Source: Aliamphritea hakodatensis (lineage in GTDB: Bacteria; Pseudomonadota; Gammaproteobacteria; Pseudomonadales; Balneatricaceae). Taken from it: 64,000 bases of DNA. Below the pieces are notes generated by a model, which ran no database searches, was not told where the DNA came from, and was given only the letters and a program-made list of their open reading frames with translations. Below are positions 1 through 8,886 of the stretch, one piece after another (position 1 is the first letter of the stretch; each line of letters opens with the position of its first letter). The stretch is from positions 3,844,001-3,908,000 of the forward strand of contig NZ_AP025281.1 of the NCBI RefSeq assembly GCF_024347195.1, read 5' to 3'. A program made the position numbers and the translations under genes.

Positions 1-879
1 CTGCGTGACACCGGAAGTCTGGTTGATGCGGCAGACCGCATTCATCTCACCCAGTCTGCCCTGTCGCATCAGATCAAAGATCTGGAAGACCGCCTCGACT
101 GCTCCCTGTTTATCCGCAAAACCAAACCTATCTGTTTCACCAGCGCCGGCCAGCGCATTCTGGCACTGGCCGATGAAGTGTTACCTATGGTGCGCAACGC
201 TGAGCGGGATATCGCCCGCTTGGCGGGCGGAGAGGCCGGCCGGCTGAATATCTGTATTGAGTGTCACAGCTGCTTTGACTGGCTGATGCCCACCATTGAT
301 CATTTCCGCCAGAACTGGCCGGAAGTGGAGATGGACCTGTCTACCGGCTTCAGTTTTCTGCCCCTGCCGGCACTGGCCCGGGGCGACCTGGACCTGGTCA
401 TCACTGCAGATCCGGAAGAGCGTAACGGCATTACCTACATTCCGCTGTTCACTTATGAATCTGTGCTGGCCATTTCCAAGCAGCACCGTCTGGTCGCCAA
501 ACGGCATATCCAGCCACAGGATCTGGCCAGCGAAGTGCTGATCACCTACCCGGTTGAATCCCACCGGCTGGATGTCTTCAAACATTTTCTGGAACCGGCA
601 GATATTGAGCCGGCCAGCATCCGCACTTCTGAACTGACCGTGATGATCATGCAGCTGGTCGCCAGCGGACGCGGTGTGTCTGCACTGCCTAACTGGGCAA
701 TACATCAGTACATCGAACAGAACTACATCAGCGCCAGGCCTCTGGGCGAAAAAGGTGTCTGGTGTACCCTGTATGCGGCCATCCGTGATGACCAGAAAGA
801 TGCTGACTTCATGCTGGACTTCCTCAGCACCGCCAAGGAAATTACCTTTAAAAACCTCAGCGGCATTAAATCTGCATGA
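1..879 (+). CDS. metR: MetR-type LysR transcriptional regulator (5' end cut by window)
   Basis: The reading frame is open from base 1, so the start codon lies outside the window; 292 residues are visible. The N-terminal part is a LysR winged helix-turn-helix (GSLVDAADRIHLTQSALSHQ, then a recognition helix leading to LFIRK). The effector domain carries the MetR signature IECHSCFDWLMP followed by NWPEVEMD and LDLVITAD, close to enterobacterial MetR. MetR activates methionine-biosynthesis genes such as metE/metH with homocysteine as co-effector. It overlaps the next gene by 4 bp (ATGA), so the two are probably co-transcribed. Its target genes are not in the window. Confidence 0.9.
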   Translation: MRDTGSLVDAADRIHLTQSALSHQIKDLEDRLDCSLFIRKTKPICFTSAGQRILALADEVLPMVRNAERDIARLAGGEAGRLNICIECHSCFDWLMPTIDHFRQNWPEVEMDLSTGFSFLPLPALARGDLDLVITADPEERNGITYIPLFTYESVLAISKQHRLVAKRHIQPQDLASEVLITYPVESHRLDVFKHFLEPADIEPASIRTSELTVMIMQLVASGRGVSALPNWAIHQYIEQNYISARPLGEKGVWCTLYAAIRDDQKDADFMLDFLSTAKEITFKNLSGIKSA

Positions 880-1343
880 ATGAGCGCCTTTCCAGTCTGG
901 GAAATCCGCATGCAGAGATACGCCTTTATCTGCCCACCCCGCCGGCACTGGAAAACGGCTGGCAGGGCTATGATGATACTGTGCGCCAGAACGGCAACCA
1001 CTGGCGGAAGATCCTGATTATTCTTTCTAAGATCGTGGCACAGACAGACGACTGGCGATATCACCGGGATAACCGGTTGCTAGAAAGTGAAGCCATCGAC
1101 TTCAGTAACCAGCTGAACAGCCGGGCGGCACTTCACCTGGTCGCCGGAAAAGCCAGTTGGGAAAGGTTGGGGCTGGTGCGGGCTGACCAGTCTCCTGCCG
1201 ACGCAGGCTTTACTGCACTGGATGACAGCACAGTGTTATGGCGCAGGGATAATCTGATTCTTACCCCGTATCCGGATTATCGTCAGTTTCCCAACCGGCA
1301 GATTGACTGTCTGCGCTCAGCGCTCGGGAACGATCTCCGGTAA
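876..1343 (+). CDS. Hypothetical protein, 155 aa, translationally coupled to metR
   Basis: This soluble 155-residue protein has no signal peptide or membrane segment. The start ATG overlaps the metR stop (ATGA), which supports translation by coupling. The central segment IDFSNQLNSRAALHLVAGK looks like a conserved core and resembles small gammaproteobacterial proteins of unknown function (possibly the DUF6942 family, from memory and unverified). Its 3' end runs 27 bp into the 3' end of the convergent diguanylate cyclase gene. I do not assign a function. Confidence 0.7.
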   Translation: MNERLSSLGNPHAEIRLYLPTPPALENGWQGYDDTVRQNGNHWRKILIILSKIVAQTDDWRYHRDNRLLESEAIDFSNQLNSRAALHLVAGKASWERLGLVRADQSPADAGFTALDDSTVLWRRDNLILTPYPDYRQFPNRQIDCLRSALGNDLR

Positions 1344-2963
1344 AGGCTGTATAGCCCCTTCTTCACAACAGTTACGGCCATTTTCCTTCGCCTGATACAG
1401 GGCCTTATCCGCAGCGAGATACAGCTGCTCAAAACTGACTTTATTTGCCGGCGCTTCAGAAATACCTACCGAGAGGGTCAGCATACCCATTTCCGGAAAC
1501 GCCTGCGCCGCTACCTCACTGTAACGCTGCCGTAACCATTCCGCCTTCGCCCGTGCTTTACCGGGAAGCGCACCGGGCATCAGCAGGACAAATTCCTCAC
1601 CACCATAACGGCAGATGACATCACTGCTGCGGCACTCATCCGCCATCAGGCGGGCAATCAGGCGGATAACATCATCCCCTCGCTTATGCCCGAACTCATC
1701 ATTAACCCGTTTAAAGCGGTCCAGATCCAGCATCAACATGCCTACAAGCTGCGGGTTATCGGGCACAAAAATCTCTTCGCTCAGGGTTTCCAGCATCCGC
1801 CGGTTAAACAGCCCGGTTAACACATCATGGGTGGCCTGATACTCAAGGGTATCTTTAAGATCGGTGACTTCTTTGATTTTGGTCTGCAGCGCATCATTAT
1901 AACTGCGCACCTGATTTTCCAGCCGCTTCTGTTCAGTAATATCCGTCGACAGGCCAATATAACTGTCAATTTCGCCCGCTTCATTGCGTAATGGAATTTT
2001 CACCGTCCAGTAGTAATACACCTCTTCGGGCGTCGCAAAGGATTCGAGGCAATCCACCCGCTCTCCGGTTTCAAACACTTTCCGGTCGGTACAGTCGAAC
2101 TCCTCCCCCTGAACCTCACCGAGTAAATCATAGTTGTTCTTGCCGAGGATCTGATCCTGAGGCAGCTGAAACAGCGCTTCAGTCTGTTTATTGACGTACT
2201 GAAAGCGGCGGTCTTTATCTTTAATGAAGATATAGGCACCCACATTATCCAGAATGGTGGAAAGCCGCTGTTCGCTGATATACAGCCGTTTCTGGGTTTC
2301 CTTGAGCTCACTGATATCCATCGAGATACCGAACAGGCCGAGCGGCATGCCTTCATCATCATAAAGCGGTTTCTTAACGGTGAGGTAATCCCGGTATTCA
2401 TCATGATTCGGCACGTAATTACGCTCTTCCAGCTCCAGCGTAATGCCCCGTTGAATGACCTGGCTGTCGGTCTGTTCGATCATTTTCTGCCCGGTTTCAG
2501 CATCAAACAGCTGGCAATCGTTGGCGCCCACAATCTCCTGTGGCGTAAGATTAAACAGCTCACACACCTGTTTATTCGCGTAGGTGTAGTTGTAATTCAC
2601 ATCTTTGCAGTAAACGTAGGCACCAAGATTATCCAGCATGGCATAGAAGTTCTGCCGCTCATTATCACTGAGCTCCGGCCGACTTAAATGGACAGCAAGC
2701 ACACTGCGGCCCTCTTCCTGGATATCAGAACAGCAGAGCAGAAACGCTTTTTCACCCAGATATACCTGAGTATTTTTAACGGTACGGGCGGTTTCAATTG
2801 CCGGTAAGAGAACCTGTTGCCAGGTATCAAGGCCAGCGGGCGAGCTGATATCCAGCCCGGTGAGCAGGGCTGCCTTAGCATTCACCAGTAACGGTTCAGA
2901 AGGATCAGCACCCAGTAAAATATAGGCCTGCTCCAGTTGCGCAAATACATTCAATAAAGACAA
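1317..2963 (-). CDS. PAS-PAS-GGDEF diguanylate cyclase
   Basis: This 548-residue cytoplasmic signalling protein has an uncharacterised N-terminal region (about 1-95), a first PAS/PAC module (about 100-220, AMLDNLGAYVYCKD), a second PAS/PAC module (about 230-345, TILDNVGAYIFIKD), a short helical linker, and a GGDEF domain (about 375-535). The active-site loop is GGEEF at 454-458. An intact inhibitory I-site RxxD (RSSD, 445-448) sits five residues before it, so product feedback is expected. There is no EAL domain and no membrane segment. The predicted activity is synthesis of cyclic di-GMP from two GTP, controlled by a ligand or redox signal sensed by the PAS domains. It is convergent with, and overlaps by 27 bp, the 155-aa gene. 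Confidence 0.92.
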   Translation of the reverse strand: MSLLNVFAQLEQAYILLGADPSEPLLVNAKAALLTGLDISSPAGLDTWQQVLLPAIETARTVKNTQVYLGEKAFLLCCSDIQEEGRSVLAVHLSRPELSDNERQNFYAMLDNLGAYVYCKDVNYNYTYANKQVCELFNLTPQEIVGANDCQLFDAETGQKMIEQTDSQVIQRGITLELEERNYVPNHDEYRDYLTVKKPLYDDEGMPLGLFGISMDISELKETQKRLYISEQRLSTILDNVGAYIFIKDKDRRFQYVNKQTEALFQLPQDQILGKNNYDLLGEVQGEEFDCTDRKVFETGERVDCLESFATPEEVYYYWTVKIPLRNEAGEIDSYIGLSTDITEQKRLENQVRSYNDALQTKIKEVTDLKDTLEYQATHDVLTGLFNRRMLETLSEEIFVPDNPQLVGMLMLDLDRFKRVNDEFGHKRGDDVIRLIARLMADECRSSDVICRYGGEEFVLLMPGALPGKARAKAEWLRQRYSEVAAQAFPEMGMLTLSVGISEAPANKVSFEQLYLAADKALYQAKENGRNCCEEGAIQPLPEIVPER

Positions 2964-3202
2964 ATCCAGCCCCCTGTGCGAACGACAAATACCATAAGCC
3001 GGTTAACGACCGTTACCCTGATGTCTGTCTCCGTGCCAACTGCTGATGAGCCGGTCAGCACAGCTTAAAGTGCTGTGCCAGAGAGCTTCCTGACCCGAAA
3101 CTGAAAACACCCCGTTTTAAATTTCATTGTGCTACAACAGCACCGCAAATGGCTATTCATTCGCTAACCATTGCGGTGTATACACTGCTATCCCTAAAAC
3201 AT

Positions 3203-3601
3203 CTAAACCTGATCCGCTGACTGCTCCTGCTGCCAGGCATCAATCACTTCCTGCGCCGCCCGGAACGCTTCCTGCGCGGCAGGTGCGCCGCAATACACAA
3301 TTGAATGCAGCAGAACTTCCTGAATTTCGGCGACGCTGCAACCATTATTCAGTGCTCCCCGCACATGACCCTTCAGTTCCTGTGGCGCTTTCAGTGCCGC
3401 CAACATGGCAATGGTCACCAGTGACCGGGTGGAACGTGGCAAGCCTTCTCTCTGCCAGGTTGATCCCCAGGCATGTTCGTTAATCCAGTCCTGTACTGGC
3501 TGGGTTAACTCGGTGGTATTATCAACGGCCCGCTGAACAAAAAATTCGCCCATAACCTCGGTACGAACCTGCAAACCTTTTTCATAATCCTGCTGTGACA
3601 T
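3203..3601 (-). CDS. Carboxymuconolactone decarboxylase (PcaC-like) family protein, copy 1
   Basis: This 132-residue all-helical protein belongs to the carboxymuconolactone decarboxylase family. The family core is visible as TRSLVTIAMLAAL, then GHVRGALNNGCSVAEIQEVL and YCGAPAAQEAF. It lacks the CxxC of AhpD-type peroxidase relatives, so it belongs to the PcaC-like branch. A good Shine-Dalgarno (AGGAAG) precedes the ATG. A paralogue of similar length and motif order lies at 6984-7367, which suggests both act in the surrounding catabolic block. The true substrate is unknown: no other protocatechuate-pathway gene is present, so the pcaC name is not used. Confidence 0.85.
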   Translation of the reverse strand: MSQQDYEKGLQVRTEVMGEFFVQRAVDNTTELTQPVQDWINEHAWGSTWQREGLPRSTRSLVTIAMLAALKAPQELKGHVRGALNNGCSVAEIQEVLLHSIVYCGAPAAQEAFRAAQEVIDAWQQEQSADQV

Positions 3602-3812
3602 ATGCTGCTTCCTGAAACTATTGTTATCTCTCTTTACGGAGTATCAGCAACTTATAGGAGCCCTCCGCAAAACACCAGCCTGCACAACCGGCCCCATCGC
3701 CATTAATGGTTTTTTACAGTTTGCAGCAGAAAAATTATGCCAACCACGGGGATTGCACGGATGCTTATAGTAAAATCACCATGAACAAAACATGAAGACG
3801 GAATCTAAACGG

Positions 3813-4541
3813 ATGCAGAAAACAGCAATTGTGACCGGTGGCAGTAAAGGCATTGGCCTGGCAATCATCGAAAAACTGATTGAGGAAGATTATCAGGTCT
3901 TCAATCTGGACATTGCTCCGGGAACATCCGGCCAGCATATCGCCTGCGACATGCGCGATTTTGCACAGGTACAGGCAGCCGTCCGACAGGCAGCAGACAC
4001 CACCGGTCGCCTTGATGTACTGATCTGCAACGCCGGCATCCACTTTTCGGCCACTATCGAAAACACCCGGGAAGAAGATCTCCAGCGGGTCTTTGATATC
4101 AACGTTAAGGGGGCTTTTGCCGCCATTCAGGCCAGCCTGCCCACAATGAAGCAACAGAAAAGCGGCGCAATCGTCATTGTCGGGTCCGATCAGTCTCTGG
4201 TGGGGAAACAAAACTCTTTTGCCTATAACCTGACCAAACACGCGCTGGCGTCTATAACCAAAACCACCGCACTGGACTACGCCGCCTATAATATCCGTAG
4301 TAATGCAATTTGCCCCGGCACCATTGAAACACCGCTTTATCATCAGGCTATCGATAATTACTGTGAACGTTCAGGGGCAGATAAAGCCAGTATCCATGCA
4401 GAAGAAGCCGCCCAACAGCCATTAGGCCGCCTGGGACAGGCTGAAGAAGTAGCTGAACTGGCCTGCTTTCTGGCCAGCGATAAGGCCAGTTTTATCACCG
4501 GTAGCCTGCACAGCATTGATGGCGGTTATACGGCCCGTTAA
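3813..4541 (+). CDS. SDR family NAD(P)-dependent oxidoreductase
   Basis: This is a classical short-chain dehydrogenase/reductase of about 242 residues. The Rossmann motif TGGSKGIG follows the start, NAG lies near residue 73, and the catalytic Ser plus YNLTK (YxxxK) follow, with the C-terminal IDGGY typical of classical SDRs. An upstream in-frame ATG at 3792 would add seven residues. I prefer 3813 because the SDR core normally begins about four residues before TAIVTGG and a GACGGA lies 10 nt upstream. The gene is followed after 2 bp by an amidohydrolase, suggesting that the dehydrogenase makes a lactone or related product that the hydrolase opens. The substrate is not identifiable from sequence. 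Confidence 0.88.
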   Translation: MQKTAIVTGGSKGIGLAIIEKLIEEDYQVFNLDIAPGTSGQHIACDMRDFAQVQAAVRQAADTTGRLDVLICNAGIHFSATIENTREEDLQRVFDINVKGAFAAIQASLPTMKQQKSGAIVIVGSDQSLVGKQNSFAYNLTKHALASITKTTALDYAAYNIRSNAICPGTIETPLYHQAIDNYCERSGADKASIHAEEAAQQPLGRLGQAEEVAELACFLASDKASFITGSLHSIDGGYTAR

Positions 4542-4543
4542 TT

Positions 4544-5401
4544 ATGAAAATCATCGACCCTCATTTACACCTGTTTAACCTGCAAGAGGGTGAATACCAC
4601 TGGTTACAACCGCAGACCCCCCCCTTCTGGGCGGACAAAGCCAGCATCTGCCGGAATTTCAGCGCCGAAGATCTGCGACTGCCGGAGCCGCTGCAACTCA
4701 GCGGGCTGGTTCACATTGAGGCTGGCTTTAATAATCAGTCCCCCTGGCTGGAAACCGGCTGGCTGGAAAGCCATTTAAAGGGACACCGCTTCCGCAGCAT
4801 CGTCTGTGCGGACCTGACCCTCAGCACGGCCGCTTTCACTGTACTGTTAGATCAGGCAGAACAACACAGCTCCGTTGCGGGCATCCGCCATATTCTGGAT
4901 GATGAGGCCGAACAGCTGCTCAGACAGCCACAGGTTATTCACAACCTGCAACAACTGGCGGATCGGGAATGGATTTTTGAATGCCAGTACCCGTTAACGG
5001 ATACCCTGGCAACCCGGGAACTGGAAGCACTGCTGAAAGTACATCCGCTGCAGATCATGATTAATCATGCCGGCTTTCCTCCGACAGATCCGGCCGCCCG
5101 GCACACATGGCAGGAAAACCTGCAACGTCTGGCCGACTATCCCAGTGTCTCGGTCAAAGCCTCTGGCTGGGAAATGCAGGACCGGCAATACCAGCCTGAT
5201 CAGGTCGGTGAAACGGTGAATACCTTGCTGGAAGTGTTTGGCGAACGCCGGGTCATGCTGGCAAGCAACTTTCCCCTGTGCCTGTTCAGCAGAGAATATG
5301 CTGAGCTGTGGCAAATGTATCAGCAATTGCAGCTCCCCGAAGAGGTGCTGCAACTGCTGTGTCATGATAACGCCCGCCGGCTGTACCGGCTAAGCGACTG
5401 A
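4544..5401 (+). CDS. Amidohydrolase family (TIM-barrel metal-dependent hydrolase, lactonase-like)
   Basis: This 285-residue protein has an amidohydrolase-2 fold like L-fuconolactonase or 2-pyrone-4,6-dicarboxylate lactonase. The N-terminal metal motif is DPHLHLF (residues 5-11). Later strand-end motifs include MINHAGFPP (His), VSVKASGWE and MLASNFPLCLF near the C-terminal side of the barrel. In lactonase relatives the position corresponding to ASNFP carries the catalytic Asp (SDWP/GSDWP); here it is Asn, an unusual feature to verify by alignment. It starts 2 bp after the SDR stop, so the two form a transcription unit. Predicted to open a lactone or cleave an amide produced by the SDR. Confidence 0.8.
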   Translation: MKIIDPHLHLFNLQEGEYHWLQPQTPPFWADKASICRNFSAEDLRLPEPLQLSGLVHIEAGFNNQSPWLETGWLESHLKGHRFRSIVCADLTLSTAAFTVLLDQAEQHSSVAGIRHILDDEAEQLLRQPQVIHNLQQLADREWIFECQYPLTDTLATRELEALLKVHPLQIMINHAGFPPTDPAARHTWQENLQRLADYPSVSVKASGWEMQDRQYQPDQVGETVNTLLEVFGERRVMLASNFPLCLFSREYAELWQMYQQLQLPEEVLQLLCHDNARRLYRLSD

Positions 5402-5413
5402 TCATGGTGGCGG

Positions 5414-6877
5414 TCAGATACCGCCCATGCAGATGTATTTGGTTTCCAGGTAGTCATCCAGACCGTACTTGGAACCTTCACGGCCCTGACCGGACTCTTT
5501 CACACCGCCGAACGGAATCATCTCAGAGCTGATGGCCACTTCGTTAACCCCGACCATGCCGTATTCAAGGGCTTCAGATACCCGCCAGGTACGGGACATG
5601 TTTTCGGTGAACATATACGCCGCCAGACCAAACTCGGTATCGTTGGCCATTTTCACTGCTTCGGCTTCATCGCTGAAACGGAAGATCGGCGCAACCGGCC
5701 CAAAGATCTCTTCCTTTGATACCCGCATATCATTGCTCAGATTCGCCAGAACAGTCGGCTGATAGAAATTCTCACCCAGCGCATCAACCTGACCACCGAC
5801 AGTGACTGCTGCGCCTTTGGCAACCGCATCATCCACCAGATCCTGCACTTTAGCAGAGGCTTTATCCGTGATCAGCGGGCCAATATGAGTACCCTCAGCA
5901 AAGCCGTCACCCAGCACAAACTCACTGACTTTGGCCGTGAATTTCTCCACAAAGGCATCATAAACGCTGTCTTCAACCAGAATCCGGTTAGCACAGATAC
6001 AGGTCTGACCGGCGTTACGGAACTTGGTACCGATGGCACCGGCAACCGCTTTATCCAGATCCGCATCCGCGAATACCAGTACCGGCGCGTTACCGCCCAG
6101 CTCCATAGAGGTACGCTTAACCGTGGTAGCACACAGCGCCATCAGTTGCTTGCCTACCGGCGTAGAACCGGTGAAACTGAATTTCTTCACTAACGGGTTG
6201 CCGGTCAGCTGTTCGCCGATGGCCGGTGCATTGATACCGGTGACCACGTTAAACAGACCGGCAGGTAAACCGGCACGCTCTGCCAGCTCTGCCAGTGCCA
6301 GTGCCGACAGCGGTGTTTCTGCTGCTGGTTTAAGGACCACAGAACAACCCACCGCCAGTGCCGGTGCTGCTTTACGGGTAATCATCGCGTTCGGGAAGTT
6401 CCATGGCGTCACCGCTGCAACCACACCGATTGGCTGTTTGATCACCACAGAACGGCGGTCGGCGGTGGTGTTCGGAATCACATCACCGTAAACCCGCTTA
6501 CCTTCTTCGGCAAACCACTCCGCGTAAGAGGCACCGTAGGCCACCTCACCGCGGGACTCCGCCAGAATCTTGCCCTGTTCAGCGGTCATGATAATGGCCA
6601 GATCTTCCTGGTTTTCCAGCATCAGGTCGTGCCACTTGCGCAACACAGCAGAGCGCTCTTTAGCGGTTTTCTGACGCCAGCTTTGCATCGCCGTTTCAGC
6701 CGCTTCAATGGCACGGTTGGTTTCAGCCGCCCCCAGGTCAGCGACCTGAGCGATCACTTCGCCGGTGGAAGGATTCGTCACAGCAAAGGTATTGCCGTTA
6801 TCGGCACCCAGCCATTCACCGTTCACATAAGCCTGGGTTTTCAGCAAACCCGCATCTTTCAGTTGTAAAGTTGTCAT
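5414..6877 (-). CDS. gabD: NAD(P)-dependent succinate-semialdehyde dehydrogenase (GabD/TgnE-like)
   Basis: This 487-residue aldehyde dehydrogenase matches GabD closely from LLKTQAYVNGEW to the C-terminal IPFGGVKESGQGREGSKYGL. Catalytic Glu259 is in MELGGNAP and the nucleophile Cys293 in NAGQTCIC; the Rossmann SFTGSTPVGK is intact. The frame is open 12 residues further upstream, but the internal ATG at 6877 (MTTLQLKDAG) fits the family and is chosen. It oxidises succinate semialdehyde to succinate for the TCA cycle. In this block it would be the last step of the ring-cleavage pathway encoded at 8.3-13.1 kb. It lies downstream of the second PcaC-like gene and the GntR regulator on the same strand. 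Confidence 0.9.
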   Translation of the reverse strand: MTTLQLKDAGLLKTQAYVNGEWLGADNGNTFAVTNPSTGEVIAQVADLGAAETNRAIEAAETAMQSWRQKTAKERSAVLRKWHDLMLENQEDLAIIMTAEQGKILAESRGEVAYGASYAEWFAEEGKRVYGDVIPNTTADRRSVVIKQPIGVVAAVTPWNFPNAMITRKAAPALAVGCSVVLKPAAETPLSALALAELAERAGLPAGLFNVVTGINAPAIGEQLTGNPLVKKFSFTGSTPVGKQLMALCATTVKRTSMELGGNAPVLVFADADLDKAVAGAIGTKFRNAGQTCICANRILVEDSVYDAFVEKFTAKVSEFVLGDGFAEGTHIGPLITDKASAKVQDLVDDAVAKGAAVTVGGQVDALGENFYQPTVLANLSNDMRVSKEEIFGPVAPIFRFSDEAEAVKMANDTEFGLAAYMFTENMSRTWRVSEALEYGMVGVNEVAISSEMIPFGGVKESGQGREGSKYGLDDYLETKYICMGGI

Positions 6878-6983
6878 AACATTTCTCGCAGACAATAGAA
6901 TACCTGCCGGCACTGGCCGGCATTCAGAACAGACATACAGTTTAGTTACAGATTAAGGGCGCAGGCACCCGGCAACAGGCTGC

Positions 6984-7367
6984 TCAGAGCAGTTCCTGTT
7001 CCTCAAGTACCTGGCGGGCAATGCGGAAACACTCCACACCCTGAGGTACGCCACAATAAATCGAAATGGCGTGAATACTGGCGCGGATTTCAGCAACGCT
7101 GACGCCATTATTGATCGCACCGCGTAAATGCAGTTCCCATTCGTGCATCTTTCCCAGTGCGGCAATCATCGTAAGGTTCATCAGGGAACGGGTCTTGGCA
7201 TCCAGGGTATCGTCCCCCCAGCCAAAGCCCCAGCACCATTCAGTCATGGCTTCCTGAAACGGACGGTTAAAGTCATCGGCTTTGGCCAGATTATTTTCAA
7301 CATAGGCGTCGCCCAAGGTCGCTTTACGGCGCTCTAAACCTAACTCAAACAGTGCTTTATCCATCAC
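6984..7367 (-). CDS. Carboxymuconolactone decarboxylase (PcaC-like) family protein, copy 2
   Basis: This 127-residue helical protein has the CMD core TRSLMNLTMIAALG, HLRGAINNGVSVAEIRASIH and IYCGVPQGVECFRIA. It is a paralogue of the protein at 3203-3601, with an aromatic-rich patch (EWCWGFGWGD) where copy 1 has NEHAWGSTW. It sits between gabD (107 bp downstream) and the GntR regulator (8 bp upstream), all on the minus strand, so a regulator-CMD-gabD transcript is likely. The family includes gamma-carboxymuconolactone decarboxylases and relatives acting on small cyclic acids. A role in decarboxylation or isomerisation of a ring-cleavage product is possible but unproven. Confidence 0.85.
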   Translation of the reverse strand: MMDKALFELGLERRKATLGDAYVENNLAKADDFNRPFQEAMTEWCWGFGWGDDTLDAKTRSLMNLTMIAALGKMHEWELHLRGAINNGVSVAEIRASIHAISIYCGVPQGVECFRIARQVLEEQELL

Positions 7368-7375
7368 TTAACCTC

Positions 7376-8023
7376 TCAGATTAATTGGTATGCCAGCTGC
7401 GCCGCTCCTTCCAGATGACTGGCACAGAGTTCGGCTGCCCGGCTGGCATCCTGTTGCTCTATCGCATCAACGATATTGCGTAAATTTTCCGGTCCCCGGG
7501 TGCGCCGTTCTCCCTGGCTCAGGGTCAGGGCACGCAACCGGGAAATCCGGGCATTTAACTGTTCGACCAGATCCCAGGAAACGGTTTTACCGCCGGTGGT
7601 AAAAATCACCTCGTAAAACTCACAGGTCACTTTCAGTGCCTGTAACACGTCCTGCCGTTCCAGTGACTGAGTAATCTCATCACATAAGCGGCGCAGCTGG
7701 CTGACGGTGTCTGCCGTTGCCTGGGTTGCACAGCTGGCAACAGCGGCACACTCAAGCATGCTGCGGATCTGATAGATCTCTTCAACGTCATCGCGCCCGA
7801 TGGTCGCGACTACATAACCGGCATTGGGAATCCCCACCACCAGCCGCTCACTTTCCAGATGACGGATACATTCACGTACCACCGTCCGGCTGACGCCCAT
7901 GCTTTCACACAGAGCCCGTTCCACCAGGCGTTCGCCCGGCTTCAGTAAGTCAGCGGTAATCGCATCACGCAGCGACTCCAGGGCGTTTTCTTTCAGGGTC
8001 TTAGGTCTGTCTACCTTAAGCAT
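7376..8023 (-). CDS. GntR/FadR-subfamily (FCD) transcriptional regulator 1
   Basis: This 215-residue regulator has an N-terminal winged helix (about 15-75; CESMGVSRTVVRECIRHLES, followed by the wing YVVATIGR) and a C-terminal all-helical FCD ligand-binding domain (about 85-205; YQIRSMLECAAVA, CEFYEVIF, NARISRLRALTL). FCD regulators commonly bind carboxylic acids through a metal site and repress adjacent catabolic genes. It is divergent from the DUF1185-hydrolase-monooxygenase operon. A perfect TTGTAT-N6-ATACAA palindrome lies 26 bp before that operon's first start codon and is the best candidate operator. Probably the local repressor of this catabolic cluster. Confidence 0.9.
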   Translation of the reverse strand: MLKVDRPKTLKENALESLRDAITADLLKPGERLVERALCESMGVSRTVVRECIRHLESERLVVGIPNAGYVVATIGRDDVEEIYQIRSMLECAAVASCATQATADTVSQLRRLCDEITQSLERQDVLQALKVTCEFYEVIFTTGGKTVSWDLVEQLNARISRLRALTLSQGERRTRGPENLRNIVDAIEQQDASRAAELCASHLEGAAQLAYQLI

Positions 8024-8242
8024 GTATTGGCTGTTCCATGTACTTCTTGTCGGCGCAGCAGAATAACTGTCCGCCTTGTTAAGTTCAGGGTACCAAGGTT
8101 ACTACCAAAGGAAGTTCAGCCCAATCAATTTTCCCTGCGGCCTCTTTTAAATGCAGCCATCGCCGCTGATTCGCCAGAGATTGCGGTTAAAAAACCCACA
8201 AACCGTGTTCATTTTTAGTTTGCATGCCGGAATATTATATGA

Positions 8243-8260
8243 TTGTATACCATAATACAA
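8243..8260. promoter_or_regulatory. Candidate GntR/FCD operator, TTGTAT-N6-ATACAA
   Basis: This is a perfect 6-bp inverted repeat with a 6-bp spacer (TTGTAT ACCATA ATACAA), 26 bp upstream of the DUF1185 start codon in the divergent regulator/operon interval. It contains TTGTATACCA, which resembles the TGGTATACCA-type sites recognised by FadR-subfamily (FCD) regulators such as UxuR/ExuR. Its position over or near the promoter would suit repression by the adjacent GntR protein. Confidence 0.6.
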
Positions 8261-8286
8261 ACACGAAACTGACAACGAGATCTGCC

Positions 8287-8886
8287 ATGACACCTGAAAT
8301 TCGCAAAGTGGTTTGCTACGAAGAAGAAACCCTGATCGAAGGTTTTAAAGCCTGTGACACCCCGGTAAAGATGTTCGCCGCTGCGGCTGTTATTAAGAAC
8401 CCCTGGGCAGGACGCTTTGTTGAAAACCTGCGTCCGGAAATCCTCGCATTCGGACCGGTGCTGGGACAGCTGCTGACAGATAAAGTCGCCGCTATGGCCG
8501 GCGGTGCGGAAAACATCGAAGCATTCGGTAAAGCAGCGGTCGTCGGTATGAACGGTGAAGTGGAGCATGCATCCGCGCTGATTCACACCCTGCACTTCGG
8601 CAACATTTTCCGTGAAGCGGTTGAAGCCAAATCATTCCTGTCATTCACCAACACCCGTGGCCCGGCAAATACGCCTATTATGGTACCGATGATGGATAAG
8701 AATGACGGCGGCCGCCGTTCACACTATCTGACACTGCAGTTCAACATCCCTGATGCGCCGGGTGCCGACGAAGTTGTCGTGGTACTGGGTGCATCTACCG
8801 GTGGCCGGCCACATCACCGCATCGGTGACCGTTATCAGGAACTGAAGGAGTTGGGCCATGACATTGAAAACCCTGCAGCGGTCTGA
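8287..8886 (+). CDS. Amino acid synthesis family protein (DUF1185/AA_synth)
   Basis: This 199-residue protein matches the poorly understood DUF1185 (AA_synth) family: N-terminal EIRKVVCYEEETLIEGF, central VGMNGEVEHASALIHTLHFG, and C-terminal GASTGGRPHHRIGDRYQE. The open frame extends 63 bp upstream, but the start at 8287 places the protein correctly behind the operator and agrees with family starts. It is the first gene of a tight plus-strand operon; the alpha/beta hydrolase start overlaps its end by 29 bp. Members often sit beside flavin-dependent monooxygenases, as here. Possibly a hydrolase or chaperone acting on a pathway intermediate; no reaction is established that I know of. Confidence 0.82.
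   Translation: MTPEIRKVVCYEEETLIEGFKACDTPVKMFAAAAVIKNPWAGRFVENLRPEILAFGPVLGQLLTDKVAAMAGGAENIEAFGKAAVVGMNGEVEHASALIHTLHFGNIFREAVEAKSFLSFTNTRGPANTPIMVPMMDKNDGGRRSHYLTLQFNIPDAPGADEVVVVLGASTGGRPHHRIGDRYQELKELGHDIENPAAV

Noticed and set aside
181..948. 255-aa antisense frame opposite metR
   Set aside because: The opposite strand encodes a clear LysR/MetR protein; the antisense translation has no recognisable domain.
3174..3192. GTGTATACAC-like palindrome downstream of the diguanylate cyclase region
   Set aside because: Resembles the GTATAC operators, but it is not in a promoter-proximal position for any recognised catabolic gene and lacks a second half-site.
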